From positions 1 to 37,375 of the IMG/VR virus record IMGVR_UViG_3300044539_000060: 37,375 bases of DNA, one strand, 5' to 3'. The translations under genes were made by a program, and so were the position numbers. Source of the DNA: a virus. Shown here piece after piece: positions 7,765 to 14,260 of the stretch (the stretch's first letter is position 1; each line of letters opens with the position of its first letter). Below the pieces are notes generated by a model. The model ran no database searches and was not told the origin of the DNA. It saw nothing but the letters and a program-made list of their open reading frames with translations.

Positions 7765-9425
7765 TTACTAAAAACATTCTTTACAAATATTTTAAGGATT
7801 TTGCAGACAACCATTTGCAGATTAAAGACTATGGCTATGGTGACCTATCGGAAATTAGTTCATCTACGGCTACAACTTATCCTTTGTTTTGGGTTAGTCC
7901 GCAACCGAGTAACATTTCAGGCAATGAAATAACTTACAACTTTAATATCTTAATAGGCGATAGGCTTGAGGATGGGGATGCAAACAAAGTCGAAGTAGAA
8001 TCGGATACTTTTCAAATTGGGTTAGACCTTTTAGCGACTTTAAATATAAATAGAGATGTTGACTTAGACAAGAACAATACTTTAACTCCTTTCATTCACG
8101 ATTTCAAGGATAGGATAGCAGGGCATTTAATAACTGTTAGCGTAACGGCTGATTTTGATTATAATGAGTGTGCAGTTCCAACTACGGGAACGCCAACACC
8201 TCCGACAAGTTCTTGCCCAGTTGCAATAATAACAATTAATGGTGTTGCTTACGGAAGTGTGGGGAGTGGAAACACCGAAGATATAGCAGTCGTGAATACT
8301 TTAGGTGTTCCTGTTGGCTCGTTAGTGAGTGGTAATTGGGTAGTGACTGCAAGTGGTGGAGATGCAACGGCAGTACTTAAGAATAGTGCAGGAACAACAC
8401 TCTCAACCACTACTATACCAAGTGGAACAAGTGCAAACATAACTGCTCCCGATTCATCGGCAGTAATTAAAGATGACTCAGGGAATATTTTAAAAACTTC
8501 AGTAATACCAAGCAATGTTAGTCAAGATGTAACAATCAATGACTCAACTGCAGTTCTTAAAAATACTTTAAATACAACATTATCAACTACAAGTATAAAC
8601 GCTGAATCTTCTGCAAACATTACCGCCCCTGATTCCACAATAACAATTAACTCAGCAAGTTTTTCTCCTTATCCAAGTGGCGTAACTTCAAATATTCTTG
8701 TAAAGGATGGAACGGGGACTCAAGTAGGTAGTAAAGTAGGGAGTGAATGGATAGTGCCAACGGGGTTAAGTCCAAGTGGAGTACAATTCCAAGTTGTAGA
8801 TGCACGACAATATACTTCATATCGTACTGGCGATGAGGGTTGGAGAGTGCAAAATGGTTGGTTTGATTATGACCCACCATTATACCCAAAAGCAGTAGCA
8901 GAATTGGATTTTACAAATGCTAATTTTTTCTATATTTTGAAAAATCCATTAGTAGTAAATGGAGTAAGTTCAACGGTTAGATTTGTTGATATTAATGGAA
9001 TACAAGCATTTTCAACAACAGGAAATGCGGATGATGTTGTAATTGATAAATTGACTGGATTGATGTATAATAGGACTGCATTGTTTACTGGGAATTGGAA
9101 TGATTGTATAGATTTTGGGCTTTCTTTTTCAATAACAGTAAAATCAGTTGTTTATGATGATTGGTATTTAATCACATTGCAAGAATATATGTCAACTTTT
9201 AGTAATTTTGCAGGGTCAAGTCCTGTATTAGATGCTGCTACAGGTGTTACAATATTACAAGCAGCATACGATTCAAACTGGACTTCAAGCACATATGCAA
9301 CTATAACTACTTCTGCATCCTCTATTCAATATGTTCCAAGACTTATTTTTACAGGTCAGTCTAAAGCAATTAGTTTCGGAAGTATTTTTGTCCGTAACGC
9401 AAGAAATTTAATAACCGCACCATAA
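7761..9425 (+). CDS. Tail-terminator-like N-terminus fused to repeats and a DUF1566-like C-terminus
   Basis: A 554-aa protein. Residues about 1-135 resemble tail-terminator/tail-completion proteins, with a YFKDFADNHLQIKDYGYGDL start. After a Pro/Thr linker there are three 30-residue repeats (203-232, 233-262, 263-292) with the pattern TAVLKN..GTTLSTT..PSG. Residues about 425-554 resemble DUF1566/Lcl domains: DKLTGLMYNR, WNDCIDFG, DDWYLITLQEY, NWTSSTYAT and a terminal VRNARNL. That C-type-lectin-like fold often binds ligands, so a host-receptor or glycan-binding role is possible. The DNA from about 8880 on is more AT-rich than upstream, which suggests module exchange. Confidence 0.6.
   Translation: MITKNILYKYFKDFADNHLQIKDYGYGDLSEISSSTATTYPLFWVSPQPSNISGNEITYNFNILIGDRLEDGDANKVEVESDTFQIGLDLLATLNINRDVDLDKNNTLTPFIHDFKDRIAGHLITVSVTADFDYNECAVPTTGTPTPPTSSCPVAIITINGVAYGSVGSGNTEDIAVVNTLGVPVGSLVSGNWVVTASGGDATAVLKNSAGTTLSTTTIPSGTSANITAPDSSAVIKDDSGNILKTSVIPSNVSQDVTINDSTAVLKNTLNTTLSTTSINAESSANITAPDSTITINSASFSPYPSGVTSNILVKDGTGTQVGSKVGSEWIVPTGLSPSGVQFQVVDARQYTSYRTGDEGWRVQNGWFDYDPPLYPKAVAELDFTNANFFYILKNPLVVNGVSSTVRFVDINGIQAFSTTGNADDVVIDKLTGLMYNRTALFTGNWNDCIDFGLSFSITVKSVVYDDWYLITLQEYMSTFSNFAGSSPVLDAATGVTILQAAYDSNWTSSTYATITTSASSIQYVPRLIFTGQSKAISFGSIFVRNARNLITAP
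8367..8636 (+). repeat. Three in-frame 90-bp protein repeats
   Basis: Three consecutive 30-codon units encode TAVLKNSAGTTLSTT..., SAVIKDDSGNILKTS... and TAVLKNTLNTTLSTT..., each ending in a D-S pair. Units 1 and 3 are closer to each other than to unit 2. They separate the terminator-like N-terminal part from the DUF1566-like C-terminal part and probably form a beta-rich stalk. Confidence 0.85.
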
Positions 9426-9426
9426 T

Positions 9427-9897
9427 ATGATAATAGGATTTTTTGATAAAAAAGAATTAAAGGTATACGCAGACTATTATTTCAATGATAATGGTTTAGA
9501 TGTTGCCCGACAATTAGGCTATTTTGACTTTTTAAATAATTGGAATAAAGTAAGTACTAATCCTGATTTAGAAAGTGTTTTTGAAGATGTGACTTTAGAG
9601 TCATTAAACATTGAGGATGTAAACTATTTTACCCCTCCGACATTGAGTGATTATGCAGTTGAAATCCCTGAGATATATCAATGGGCATTCCCTGAGGATA
9701 AATTTATTTTAAGTGGCTTTATAATTCCTTTAGATACCTATCAAAGTAATAAAGTAGTAAACCTTGCATATTTTCAATGGGCAGAATTTAGGGCAGAATT
9801 AGACTCAGGTAATTATGAGGCTTTAAAAAGGTCTTTGATGCCTTTATGGGACTATGTAGCCGAGCAAGTTGCAATAGGTAATGTAATAATATTATGA
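9427..9897 (+). CDS. Unknown structural-block protein (156 aa)
   Basis: It starts 1 nt after the preceding stop and overlaps the next gene by ATGA. It is acidic, with many aromatic residues and no membrane segment: MIIGFFDKKELKVYADYYF at the N-terminus and two aromatic-rich stretches near PEIYQWAFPED and VVNLAYFQWAEFRAELDSG. Tight coupling to the DUF1566-like gene suggests an accessory or chaperone role for it, as tail-fibre genes are often followed by one. I do not recognise the family. Confidence 0.65.
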   Translation: MIIGFFDKKELKVYADYYFNDNGLDVARQLGYFDFLNNWNKVSTNPDLESVFEDVTLESLNIEDVNYFTPPTLSDYAVEIPEIYQWAFPEDKFILSGFIIPLDTYQSNKVVNLAYFQWAEFRAELDSGNYEALKRSLMPLWDYVAEQVAIGNVIIL

Positions 9898-10250
9898 GGG
9901 GTTTAATCTTGTTTCTAACGGCTTTAATTCTAAAAAGTATATTCTACCCTATTGGGTTTACTTACTCGTGCTTACTGACGTTGTTTAAAAACGGCTATGC
10001 AGAATTAGACGGGTATCTTTTTAAGTGTGCGATTGCGGATGACCAACACGCAAACACTTATCTTGCTAAATTGTTTAACGATATTTTAATTAAAAAAGGC
10101 GGTCATAAGTTCGGCAATCCCGATGAAACAATATCCAGTGTTTTAGGTAAGAATTTGATTAAAGGGAAACTTTCTTTAGCAGGAAAACTTTTAAATTGGA
10201 TTCTAAACTTAATCGAAAAAGACCATAGTGTCAAATCAATAGAATCATGA
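9894..10250 (+). CDS. Conserved membrane-anchored protein upstream of the lysis genes (118 aa)
   Basis: The N-terminus is hydrophobic (LILFLTALILKSIFYPIGF, then TYSCLLTLF), giving one or two membrane passes. The soluble part has a distinctive stretch: DDQHANTYLAKLFNDILI, then FGNPDETISSVLGKN, and a final DHSVKSIES. I associate this motif set with an uncharacterised gene common in Bacteroidota phages next to lysis genes. It overlaps neighbours on both sides by ATGA. Function is unknown; a link to lysis rests on position only. Confidence 0.7.
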   Translation: MRGLILFLTALILKSIFYPIGFTYSCLLTLFKNGYAELDGYLFKCAIADDQHANTYLAKLFNDILIKKGGHKFGNPDETISSVLGKNLIKGKLSLAGKLLNWILNLIEKDHSVKSIES

Positions 10251-10348
10251 AGTTAGAATTTATATTTTTTTGGTGTGCTAAAATTTGGAAGCAAAGGTAT
10301 GAAGAATTTATAGCAGTCGGTGTTTCTTTAGGCCTTTCGATGATATGA
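10247..10348 (+). CDS. Small membrane-like protein (33 aa)
   Basis: ATG 10247 overlaps the previous stop (ATGA) and its TGA 10346-10348 overlaps the next ATG at 10345 (ATGA again). The peptide begins MKLEFIFFWCAKIWKQRYEE and ends with the hydrophobic FIAVGVSLGLSMI. Double translational coupling within the lysis block makes a real gene likely. It might help the holin, which is inference. Confidence 0.55.
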   Translation: MKLEFIFFWCAKIWKQRYEEFIAVGVSLGLSMI

Positions 10349-10572
10349 TTTACCAGGCAATATTTATGGCACACAACATTGAGAACCACATCGGGGGAAT
10401 TTTCGGTACAATCCTATTCCTTTTTTTAGGGCATAACATCGACATGACGGATAAACTAATCACGTTTATTTTTTCAGTAAGTGCAGGTTTGTTCGTACAC
10501 ATTTTAAAAGAGATAAACATCGGTAAATTATTAATACAATTATTTAAGAAAAACCATGACAAGAAAAACTAA
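10345..10572 (+). CDS. Candidate holin or holin-like membrane protein (75 aa)
   Basis: Two hydrophobic segments, about residues 18-30 (GGIFGTILFLFLG) and 37-53 (LITFIFSVSAGLFVHIL), and a basic C-terminus (LFKKNHDKKN). Small size, two membrane passes, a charged tail and location three genes before the endolysin fit a class II holin. It overlaps the next, similar gene by 17 nt, so the pair may work as holin/antiholin. Confidence 0.55.
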   Translation: MIYQAIFMAHNIENHIGGIFGTILFLFLGHNIDMTDKLITFIFSVSAGLFVHILKEINIGKLLIQLFKKNHDKKN

Positions 10573-10768
10573 TACACCACGCTATTTATCTATAACCCGT
10601 AAGGTTATGATTTATTTGGGGGGTGCGACATTCCTCCCGATGTTTTTTACAAAGGCAGGGATTCACGATGTTGAGTTCGCATTACAGTGTTGGATGACGG
10701 CATTAGGTTTTTTACAAATTTACATCGATACATTTTATAGAAAAGAAAAAGACGTTTATACACCATGA
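10556..10768 (+). CDS. Candidate holin-like membrane protein (70 aa)
   Basis: A basic N-terminus (TRKTNTPRYLSITRK) precedes two hydrophobic segments (about 18-32 and 41-57), with a charged C-terminus (FYRKEKDVYTP). It ends with an ATGA overlap on the endolysin gene. It is either the true holin or the partner of the 75-aa protein upstream. The sequence alone does not decide which. Confidence 0.55.
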   Translation: MTRKTNTPRYLSITRKVMIYLGGATFLPMFFTKAGIHDVEFALQCWMTALGFLQIYIDTFYRKEKDVYTP

Positions 10769-11199
10769 AACACATAGAAATAGCAATAGGACAAATAGGA
10801 GTCCAAGAAGTCCCAAAGGGCAGTAATTGGGGTGCAGACGTTAAAAAGTATCTTAACAGTGTCGGGATCAATTTCCCCGCTTCATGGTGTATGGCGTTTG
10901 TTTATTGGTGTTGTAAAGAAGCAGGGGTGAACCTTTTTAAAACGGGAGGAGTATTGGCCCAATGGAATAAAACACCAAAAGAAAAGAAGTCATTGACTCC
11001 AGTAGTAGGCTCAATATTTATAATGGACTTTGGCAAAGGTTTAGGACATACTGGCTTTGTTGAAAGGATAGACGGTTTAAGTATTCACACCATAGAGGGT
11101 AATACGAACGATACGGGAAGTAGAGAGGGGTATGAGGTGTGTAAAAGAATTAGAAAAATGTCGCAGATTAAAGGATACATTTTAGTATCTTTGCCTTAA
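10765..11199 (+). CDS. Endolysin, CHAP-type peptidoglycan amidase/peptidase
   Basis: A 144-aa single-domain enzyme. The CHAP signature is visible: SWCMAFVYWC with nucleophile Cys42, GLGHTGFVE with catalytic His95, and IEGNTN with the third polar residue around Glu111/Asn113. There is no signal peptide, so it should need a holin to reach the periplasm. The length is normal for a minimal CHAP enzyme without a cell-wall-binding domain, as in phages of Gram-negative hosts. It is the last gene before a terminator. Confidence 0.9.
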   Translation: MKHIEIAIGQIGVQEVPKGSNWGADVKKYLNSVGINFPASWCMAFVYWCCKEAGVNLFKTGGVLAQWNKTPKEKKSLTPVVGSIFIMDFGKGLGHTGFVERIDGLSIHTIEGNTNDTGSREGYEVCKRIRKMSQIKGYILVSLP

Positions 11200-11229
11200 A
11201 TAATAGTTGTTGTTTTTCATAAGTTCAAG

Positions 11230-11254
11230 AAGCCCTCAGAAATGGGGGTTTTTT
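11230..11254 (+). terminator. Rho-independent terminator after the endolysin
   Basis: AAGCCCTC (11230-11237) pairs with GGGGGTTT (11244-11251, with G-T wobbles) around AGAAAT, and the T tract runs to 11254. It isolates the lysis genes from the early control region. The stretch 11200-11413 has no gene; it holds this terminator, the operator-like repeats and the early promoter. Confidence 0.85.
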
Positions 11255-11290
11255 GTTTATCACAATTTTAGCAAGAACTGTGAGATGCAA

Positions 11291-11348
11291 ATGCGTATAA
11301 TATCATACATTAAGCCCTTTTTATACGTTAATGCGTACTTTATCATAC
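11291..11348. promoter_or_regulatory. Operator-like direct repeats, 40 bp apart
   Basis: Two 18-bp repeats, ATGCGTATAATATCATAC (11291-11308) and ATGCGTACTTTATCATAC (11331-11348), differ at 3 positions and start exactly 40 bp apart, about four helical turns. The first contains an imperfect palindrome (GTATAATATCATAC, 12 of 14 positions symmetric). They lie 30 bp upstream of the early promoter. A regulator-binding site is most likely; a replication-origin iteron is possible. Confidence 0.55.
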
Positions 11349-11378
11349 TAATATTGTGTATCGCAATTTAAAATATAT

Positions 11379-11409
11379 TTTGTTTTGTAACTTTAAAGGT
11401 GTAATATTG
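11379..11409 (+). promoter_or_regulatory. Candidate early promoter
   Basis: TTTG at 11379-11382, 19 nt, then TAATATTG at 11402-11409: one mismatch from the Bacteroidota consensus TTTG-N19-TAnnTTTG. The ATG of the first early gene lies 5 nt further at 11414, so the mRNA would be leaderless or nearly so. The same TAATATTG box occurs before 20684. Confidence 0.6.
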
Positions 11410-11413
11410 CAAT

Positions 11414-11548
11414 ATGATAGAGAACTTAATAACAGTTAGAAACTTTGCCCTCTTAAACGGCAAGACTACACAATGGGCATACGACCAAGTAAAGAAAAAA
11501 ACGGTTAAATCGGTGGAAATTGATGGCGTAAAATTTATTGTAAAATGA
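11414..11548 (+). CDS. Mini DNA-binding protein (44 aa), excisionase/HTH-like
   Basis: First gene after the operator-like repeats. The peptide MIENLITVRNFALLNGKTTQ continues WAYDQVKKKTVKSVEIDGVK, which has the layout of a MerR/excisionase-type helix-turn-helix: a V..FA helix, GKT turn, recognition helix, then a beta wing around IDGVKFIV. It overlaps the next gene by ATGA. It may bind the repeats at 11291-11348 and control the early promoter. The fold is by eye and the target is inferred. Confidence 0.6.
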   Translation: MIENLITVRNFALLNGKTTQWAYDQVKKKTVKSVEIDGVKFIVK

Positions 11549-11751
11549 CCGAACAAGAATACATCCACTTTTTAGAAATTGAACTTAAAAAGAAGTACGC
11601 AATTGTAAAAATTGTAGAATATCAATGGCGATACACTGTTCACTTTGGACAAACTGAATTTGTATCCTTTGCGAATCTTTCTAAATCAACAATCAAACCT
11701 CTTTTAGCAGAGGGGTTACTACCTTTAACAATTAAAAACTTATTAAAATGA
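11545..11751 (+). CDS. Small early protein, unknown (68 aa)
   Basis: Coupled on both sides by ATGA overlaps. A soluble, basic peptide: MTEQEYIHFLEIELKKKYAI at the N-terminus, an aromatic strand (YQWRYTVHFGQTEF), and a helical C-terminus (STIKPLLAEGLLPLTIKNLL). I do not recognise the family. Position directly after a predicted regulator suggests a host-takeover or regulatory role, which is only positional. Confidence 0.65.
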   Translation: MTEQEYIHFLEIELKKKYAIVKIVEYQWRYTVHFGQTEFVSFANLSKSTIKPLLAEGLLPLTIKNLLK

Positions 11752-11975
11752 AAAATAAAAAACAAACGGCAGTCGAATGGTTATATGAACAAATGTTCTT
11801 ATCTCCAAAAAGCATTATCGAATATCGAAACATTCTTGACCAAGCCAAAGCAATGCACAAAGAAGAGATTATAAATGCTTGTAATCAAAATGAATTTGAA
11901 GAGGAAGACAATTTGGGAATTGCTGAGAACTTAACTAAAGGAGAACAATACTACAACGAAACCTATGAAAAATAA
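11748..11975 (+). CDS. Small early protein, unknown (75 aa)
   Basis: An acidic helical protein with TAVEWLYEQMFLSPKSIIEY and AKAMHKEEIINACNQ, a motif pair I know as common and uncharacterised in Bacteroidota phages. It overlaps the upstream gene by ATGA and the next one by 11 nt. No domain of known function is visible. Confidence 0.7.
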   Translation: MKNKKQTAVEWLYEQMFLSPKSIIEYRNILDQAKAMHKEEIINACNQNEFEEEDNLGIAENLTKGEQYYNETYEK

Positions 11976-12384
11976 ATTAATATTAGCACTAATCTGCTTA
12001 CTGGCATCGTGCCAAAGTTATAGGGCAGAAAGAAAAATAAGTAAGCTTCGTGCTTGGGGCTACTTGTCAGACAGTACAATAACCAAGTATGACACCATCA
12101 GAGGCTTCACTTTGGATTCGGTTTATCTATTCGACACTACAACTATTTTAGACACCATTACACGCATTGAAAATGGGTTAAAGATTACTACGGTAATTAA
12201 ATGGAAGCAAAGAGAGGTAAGACAAATAGTAACTCAGAACGATACTATCTTTGAACATAAATTCCAAACCAAAGTAATTAAGCAACCTATTTCTTGGTGG
12301 AATCGTTTTAAAATCGGTTTAATCTTTGGAATCGTTTTGACAATTGCAATTTTTTATTTAACTTATAAATTTAATAAAGTATGA
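11965..12384 (+). CDS. Candidate unimolecular spanin (lipoprotein plus C-terminal membrane anchor)
   Basis: A 139-aa protein. The N-terminus MKNKLILALICLLASC is a lipoprotein signal with lipobox LASC (Cys16). The C-terminus has one membrane segment (about 113-134, FKIGLIFGIVLTIAIFYLTY) after WWNR, with a basic tail. An outer-membrane lipid anchor joined by a beta-rich periplasmic middle to an inner-membrane anchor is the plan of u-spanins such as phage T1 gp11, which is of similar length. No other spanin gene is evident. It lies in the early block, outside the lysis cassette, so a different envelope role is possible. Confidence 0.6.
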   Translation: MKNKLILALICLLASCQSYRAERKISKLRAWGYLSDSTITKYDTIRGFTLDSVYLFDTTTILDTITRIENGLKITTVIKWKQREVRQIVTQNDTIFEHKFQTKVIKQPISWWNRFKIGLIFGIVLTIAIFYLTYKFNKV

Positions 12385-12770
12385 CACTTAAAGAACAACA
12401 AACACACTTTAAGGAGTTGACTAAACTAATGGAGCATACATTATTTAGTAAAGGCGATGACTACGCTAATGCAGACCGTTTAAGCAACTTTAAACTAAGC
12501 GGTGCAATATCAGGGACTGATGCAAAACAAATCGCTTTAGATTTAATAGCAGTCAAAGTTTCCAGGTTGGGCAACTTATTCCATTCTGAGAAAGTAAACA
12601 ACGAAAGTATATCGGATTCTATTTTGGATCTCGCCAACTATTCAATTTTACTTCACATGATAGTAAACGAGGGGCTACACTCTCAAGAAAGTAAACACGT
12701 TTGCTATGAATCATCCCAGTTTACTTGCAATTGTAAAATACTTTGTGAACGTAACCCATCGAACTTATGA
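12381..12770 (+). CDS. MazG-like / DUF1599-type nucleotide-modification-associated protein
   Basis: A 129-aa protein with the all-helical pattern of this family: KGDDYANADRLSNFK near residues 24-38, KQIALDLIAVKVSRL, and NESISDSILDLANYSILL. Acidic residues in these helices would hold metal and a nucleoside triphosphate. Relatives are linked to nucleotide pool or modified-nucleotide metabolism. The C-terminus adds a short Cys-rich tail (CYESSQFTCNCKILCE). It overlaps the spanin candidate and the next small gene by ATGA. Confidence 0.75.
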   Translation: MTLKEQQTHFKELTKLMEHTLFSKGDDYANADRLSNFKLSGAISGTDAKQIALDLIAVKVSRLGNLFHSEKVNNESISDSILDLANYSILLHMIVNEGLHSQESKHVCYESSQFTCNCKILCERNPSNL

Positions 12771-12841
12771 TTTACTTATTATTTTACCTTATTGGTGCAG
12801 TTTTATGTGTGGGTTTTGTAGGCCAAGATGATTCACTTTAA
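12767..12841 (+). CDS. Very small membrane peptide (24 aa)
   Basis: ATGA overlap with the MazG-like gene. The peptide MIYLLFYLIGAVLCVGFVGQ ends DDSL, a single membrane pass with an acidic tail. It is the last frame before an intergenic promoter region. The only support is coupling and composition; chance is possible. Confidence 0.4.
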   Translation: MIYLLFYLIGAVLCVGFVGQDDSL

Positions 12842-12874
12842 AAAATAATTGGCTAATTTTCACATAGTTACAAA

Positions 12875-12931
12875 TATCTTTAGACTATTTACACTTTTAA
12901 TGTTTAAAATATCAAATAAAGTGTATCTTTG
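12875..12931 (+). promoter_or_regulatory. Bacteroidota-type promoter with a second upstream box
   Basis: TATCTTTG at 12924-12931 is an exact TAnnTTTG box. A near-copy TATCTTTA sits at 12875-12882, with TTTACACTTTT between them (12888-12898). The region upstream of 30007 has the same order: TATCTTTA, TTTACACTTT, TATCTTTG, with box spacing 49 and 48 nt. No clean TTTG -33 box is seen at the expected distance. The ATG follows the box by only 4 nt. Confidence 0.6.
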
Positions 12932-12935
12932 CCCT

Positions 12936-13028
12936 ATGAAAAACAAATTAAAAAACATCGCTTTAGGCATTTTTACACTTGCCTTATTATTCACTTTCGT
13001 TTGGAACATCTTAATCAATTTAGTATAA
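12936..13028 (+). CDS. Small membrane peptide (30 aa) directly behind a promoter
   Basis: ATG 4 nt after the TATCTTTG box. The peptide has a basic start (MKNKLKNIALG) and one membrane segment (IFTLALLFTFVWNILINLV). Its TAA overlaps the next ATG (TAATG at 13026-13030), so it is translationally coupled to the 112-aa gene. A role in envelope change or as a leader ORF is possible. Confidence 0.55.
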   Translation: MKNKLKNIALGIFTLALLFTFVWNILINLV

Positions 13029-13366
13029 TGTACACACCTAAAAACAACTGGCATTTTAAAAATACGGTAAATAAATGCTTTGCCCCCGAAGAGTTCGAAC
13101 AACTTGAAGAAGAATATGCGTTCTCAGGTAAAGACATTTATATCAAACAATTAGCATGTGATATATTTGGAGATTTCCATTTTGATTTTACATTTATGGG
13201 TGTAGAGTTTAAAGGCAAAAGAAAACTTGATTCAGTCAACCGAGCCTTATGGAATAGCACAAACGATGATAGACATAGAGAATACATTGTATTTGAATTG
13301 TCATCAGAGTTACTTGCGTCTGACAATATGAACGATGTATACCAAAACCACGAACTTTATTTATAA
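13028..13366 (+). CDS. Unknown early protein (112 aa)
   Basis: I choose ATG 13028 (MYTPKNNWHFKNTVNKCFAP) because it couples to the preceding peptide by TAATG. A longer frame back to 12929 would run through the promoter and that peptide. The protein is acidic and aromatic, with LEEEYAFSGKDIYIKQL, FGDFHFDFTFMGVEFKGKRK and a C-terminal DVYQNHELYL. No known domain is visible. The next gene again starts at a TAATG overlap. Confidence 0.65.
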   Translation: MYTPKNNWHFKNTVNKCFAPEEFEQLEEEYAFSGKDIYIKQLACDIFGDFHFDFTFMGVEFKGKRKLDSVNRALWNSTNDDRHREYIVFELSSELLASDNMNDVYQNHELYL

Positions 13367-13611
13367 TGAAAATAACAATCAACAAAACAATCGAAACGGA
13401 ATTAGACGTACCTCAGTACTGGGCTAACCAAAGTGAGGGCGTTTTCAAATTACTACCTGAAGGAAGATGCCTTTGCGTTTTACCTTATGAAAAATCTCCG
13501 TTATTATCAATCGGGGCGGTACAAAACAACTTATTAGAAAGTTCACTCGAAATCACTGAGCAAGTTTTTAACCTTAGACTTAACGAAACTAAACAATATT
13601 TAAACCTTTAA
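13366..13611 (+). CDS. Unknown early protein (81 aa)
   Basis: Starts by TAATG overlap. A beta-rich N-terminus (MKITINKTIETELDVPQYW) suggests a substrate- or protein-binding strand hairpin, followed by SEGVFKLLPEGRCLCVLPYE and a helical C-terminus (EQVFNLRLNETKQYL). It lies 4 nt before the annealase gene, so it may belong to the recombination group. I do not recognise it. Confidence 0.6.
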   Translation: MKITINKTIETELDVPQYWANQSEGVFKLLPEGRCLCVLPYEKSPLLSIGAVQNNLLESSLEITEQVFNLRLNETKQYLNL

Positions 13612-13615
13612 GTTT

Positions 13616-14260
13616 ATGAGCAACCTACCAACTATACAAGAACTACACGAGGAGAACGCCTTAGTTAGTTACAAGAATGACCAACTTAATCTCTTGTTAA
13701 ACCAAGAGCCAAAGAAAGAATGGGTTAAGGAGCATCCATTTGTTAAAGGTCACAAATATATCCCTATCGACAAAGTTGAGTTTATGCTTAGAAAGATTTT
13801 TAAAAAGTACTCAATCGAAATTACTAATCAGGGGACTTCTTTTAACGGAGTTTGGGTAACTGTCAGAGTACATTACTTTCATCCAACCGAAGCGACTATG
13901 ATGTATCACGATGGAATCGGAGCGGTGCAATTGCAAACTGCAAAAGGGACAAGTCCTGCTGACCTTGCTAATATAAACAACGGTGCTTTAAGCATGGCTT
14001 ATCCGATTGCTAAAACTTTGGCTATTAAAGATGCGTGTGACCACTTCGGGAAATTATTCGGATGTGACCTTAACCGCAAAGATACAATGGCTTTTAAAAT
14101 TGACACTACACCTGAAGACCTTAGACAACAGTTGCTTGAATTGTTTGATATCAAAAAAGAATCTTTATCTTTGAATGAGCAAGAACATTTTGATCGTATC
14201 ATAAAAGGCAACGAAAGAAAATCTTATCAAAAATCAATCGACTATTTAAAGAACTTATGA
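13616..14260 (+). CDS. Rad52-like single-strand annealing protein
   Basis: A 214-aa protein. The core (residues about 30-160) has strand YSIEITNQGTSFNGVWVTVR, then YHDGIGAVQLQTAKG, and the hallmark C-terminal core helix region LSMAYPIAKTLAIKDACDHF followed by GKLFGCDLNR, typical of phage Rad52-superfamily annealases. It would anneal complementary strands during recombination-dependent replication. It overlaps the exonuclease gene by ATGA and is followed by an SSB, giving the classic exonuclease/annealase/SSB set. The ERF family is the alternative; the Rad52 group fits better. Confidence 0.78.
   Translation: MSNLPTIQELHEENALVSYKNDQLNLLLNQEPKKEWVKEHPFVKGHKYIPIDKVEFMLRKIFKKYSIEITNQGTSFNGVWVTVRVHYFHPTEATMMYHDGIGAVQLQTAKGTSPADLANINNGALSMAYPIAKTLAIKDACDHFGKLFGCDLNRKDTMAFKIDTTPEDLRQQLLELFDIKKESLSLNEQEHFDRIIKGNERKSYQKSIDYLKNL

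Noticed and set aside
8880-9425. DUF1566-like C-terminus as a target of a diversity-generating retroelement
   Set aside because: No reverse transcriptase gene and no template repeat with A-directed differences were found in the window.
11200-11413. CRISPR or integration site in the non-coding stretch
   Set aside because: Only two related 18-bp repeats are present with no spacer array, integrase or tRNA end; regulatory use fits better.
12929-13366. Longer start (12929) for the 112-aa early protein
   Set aside because: It would run through the TATCTTTG promoter box and a coupled 30-aa membrane peptide; ATG 13028 with TAATG overlap is better.
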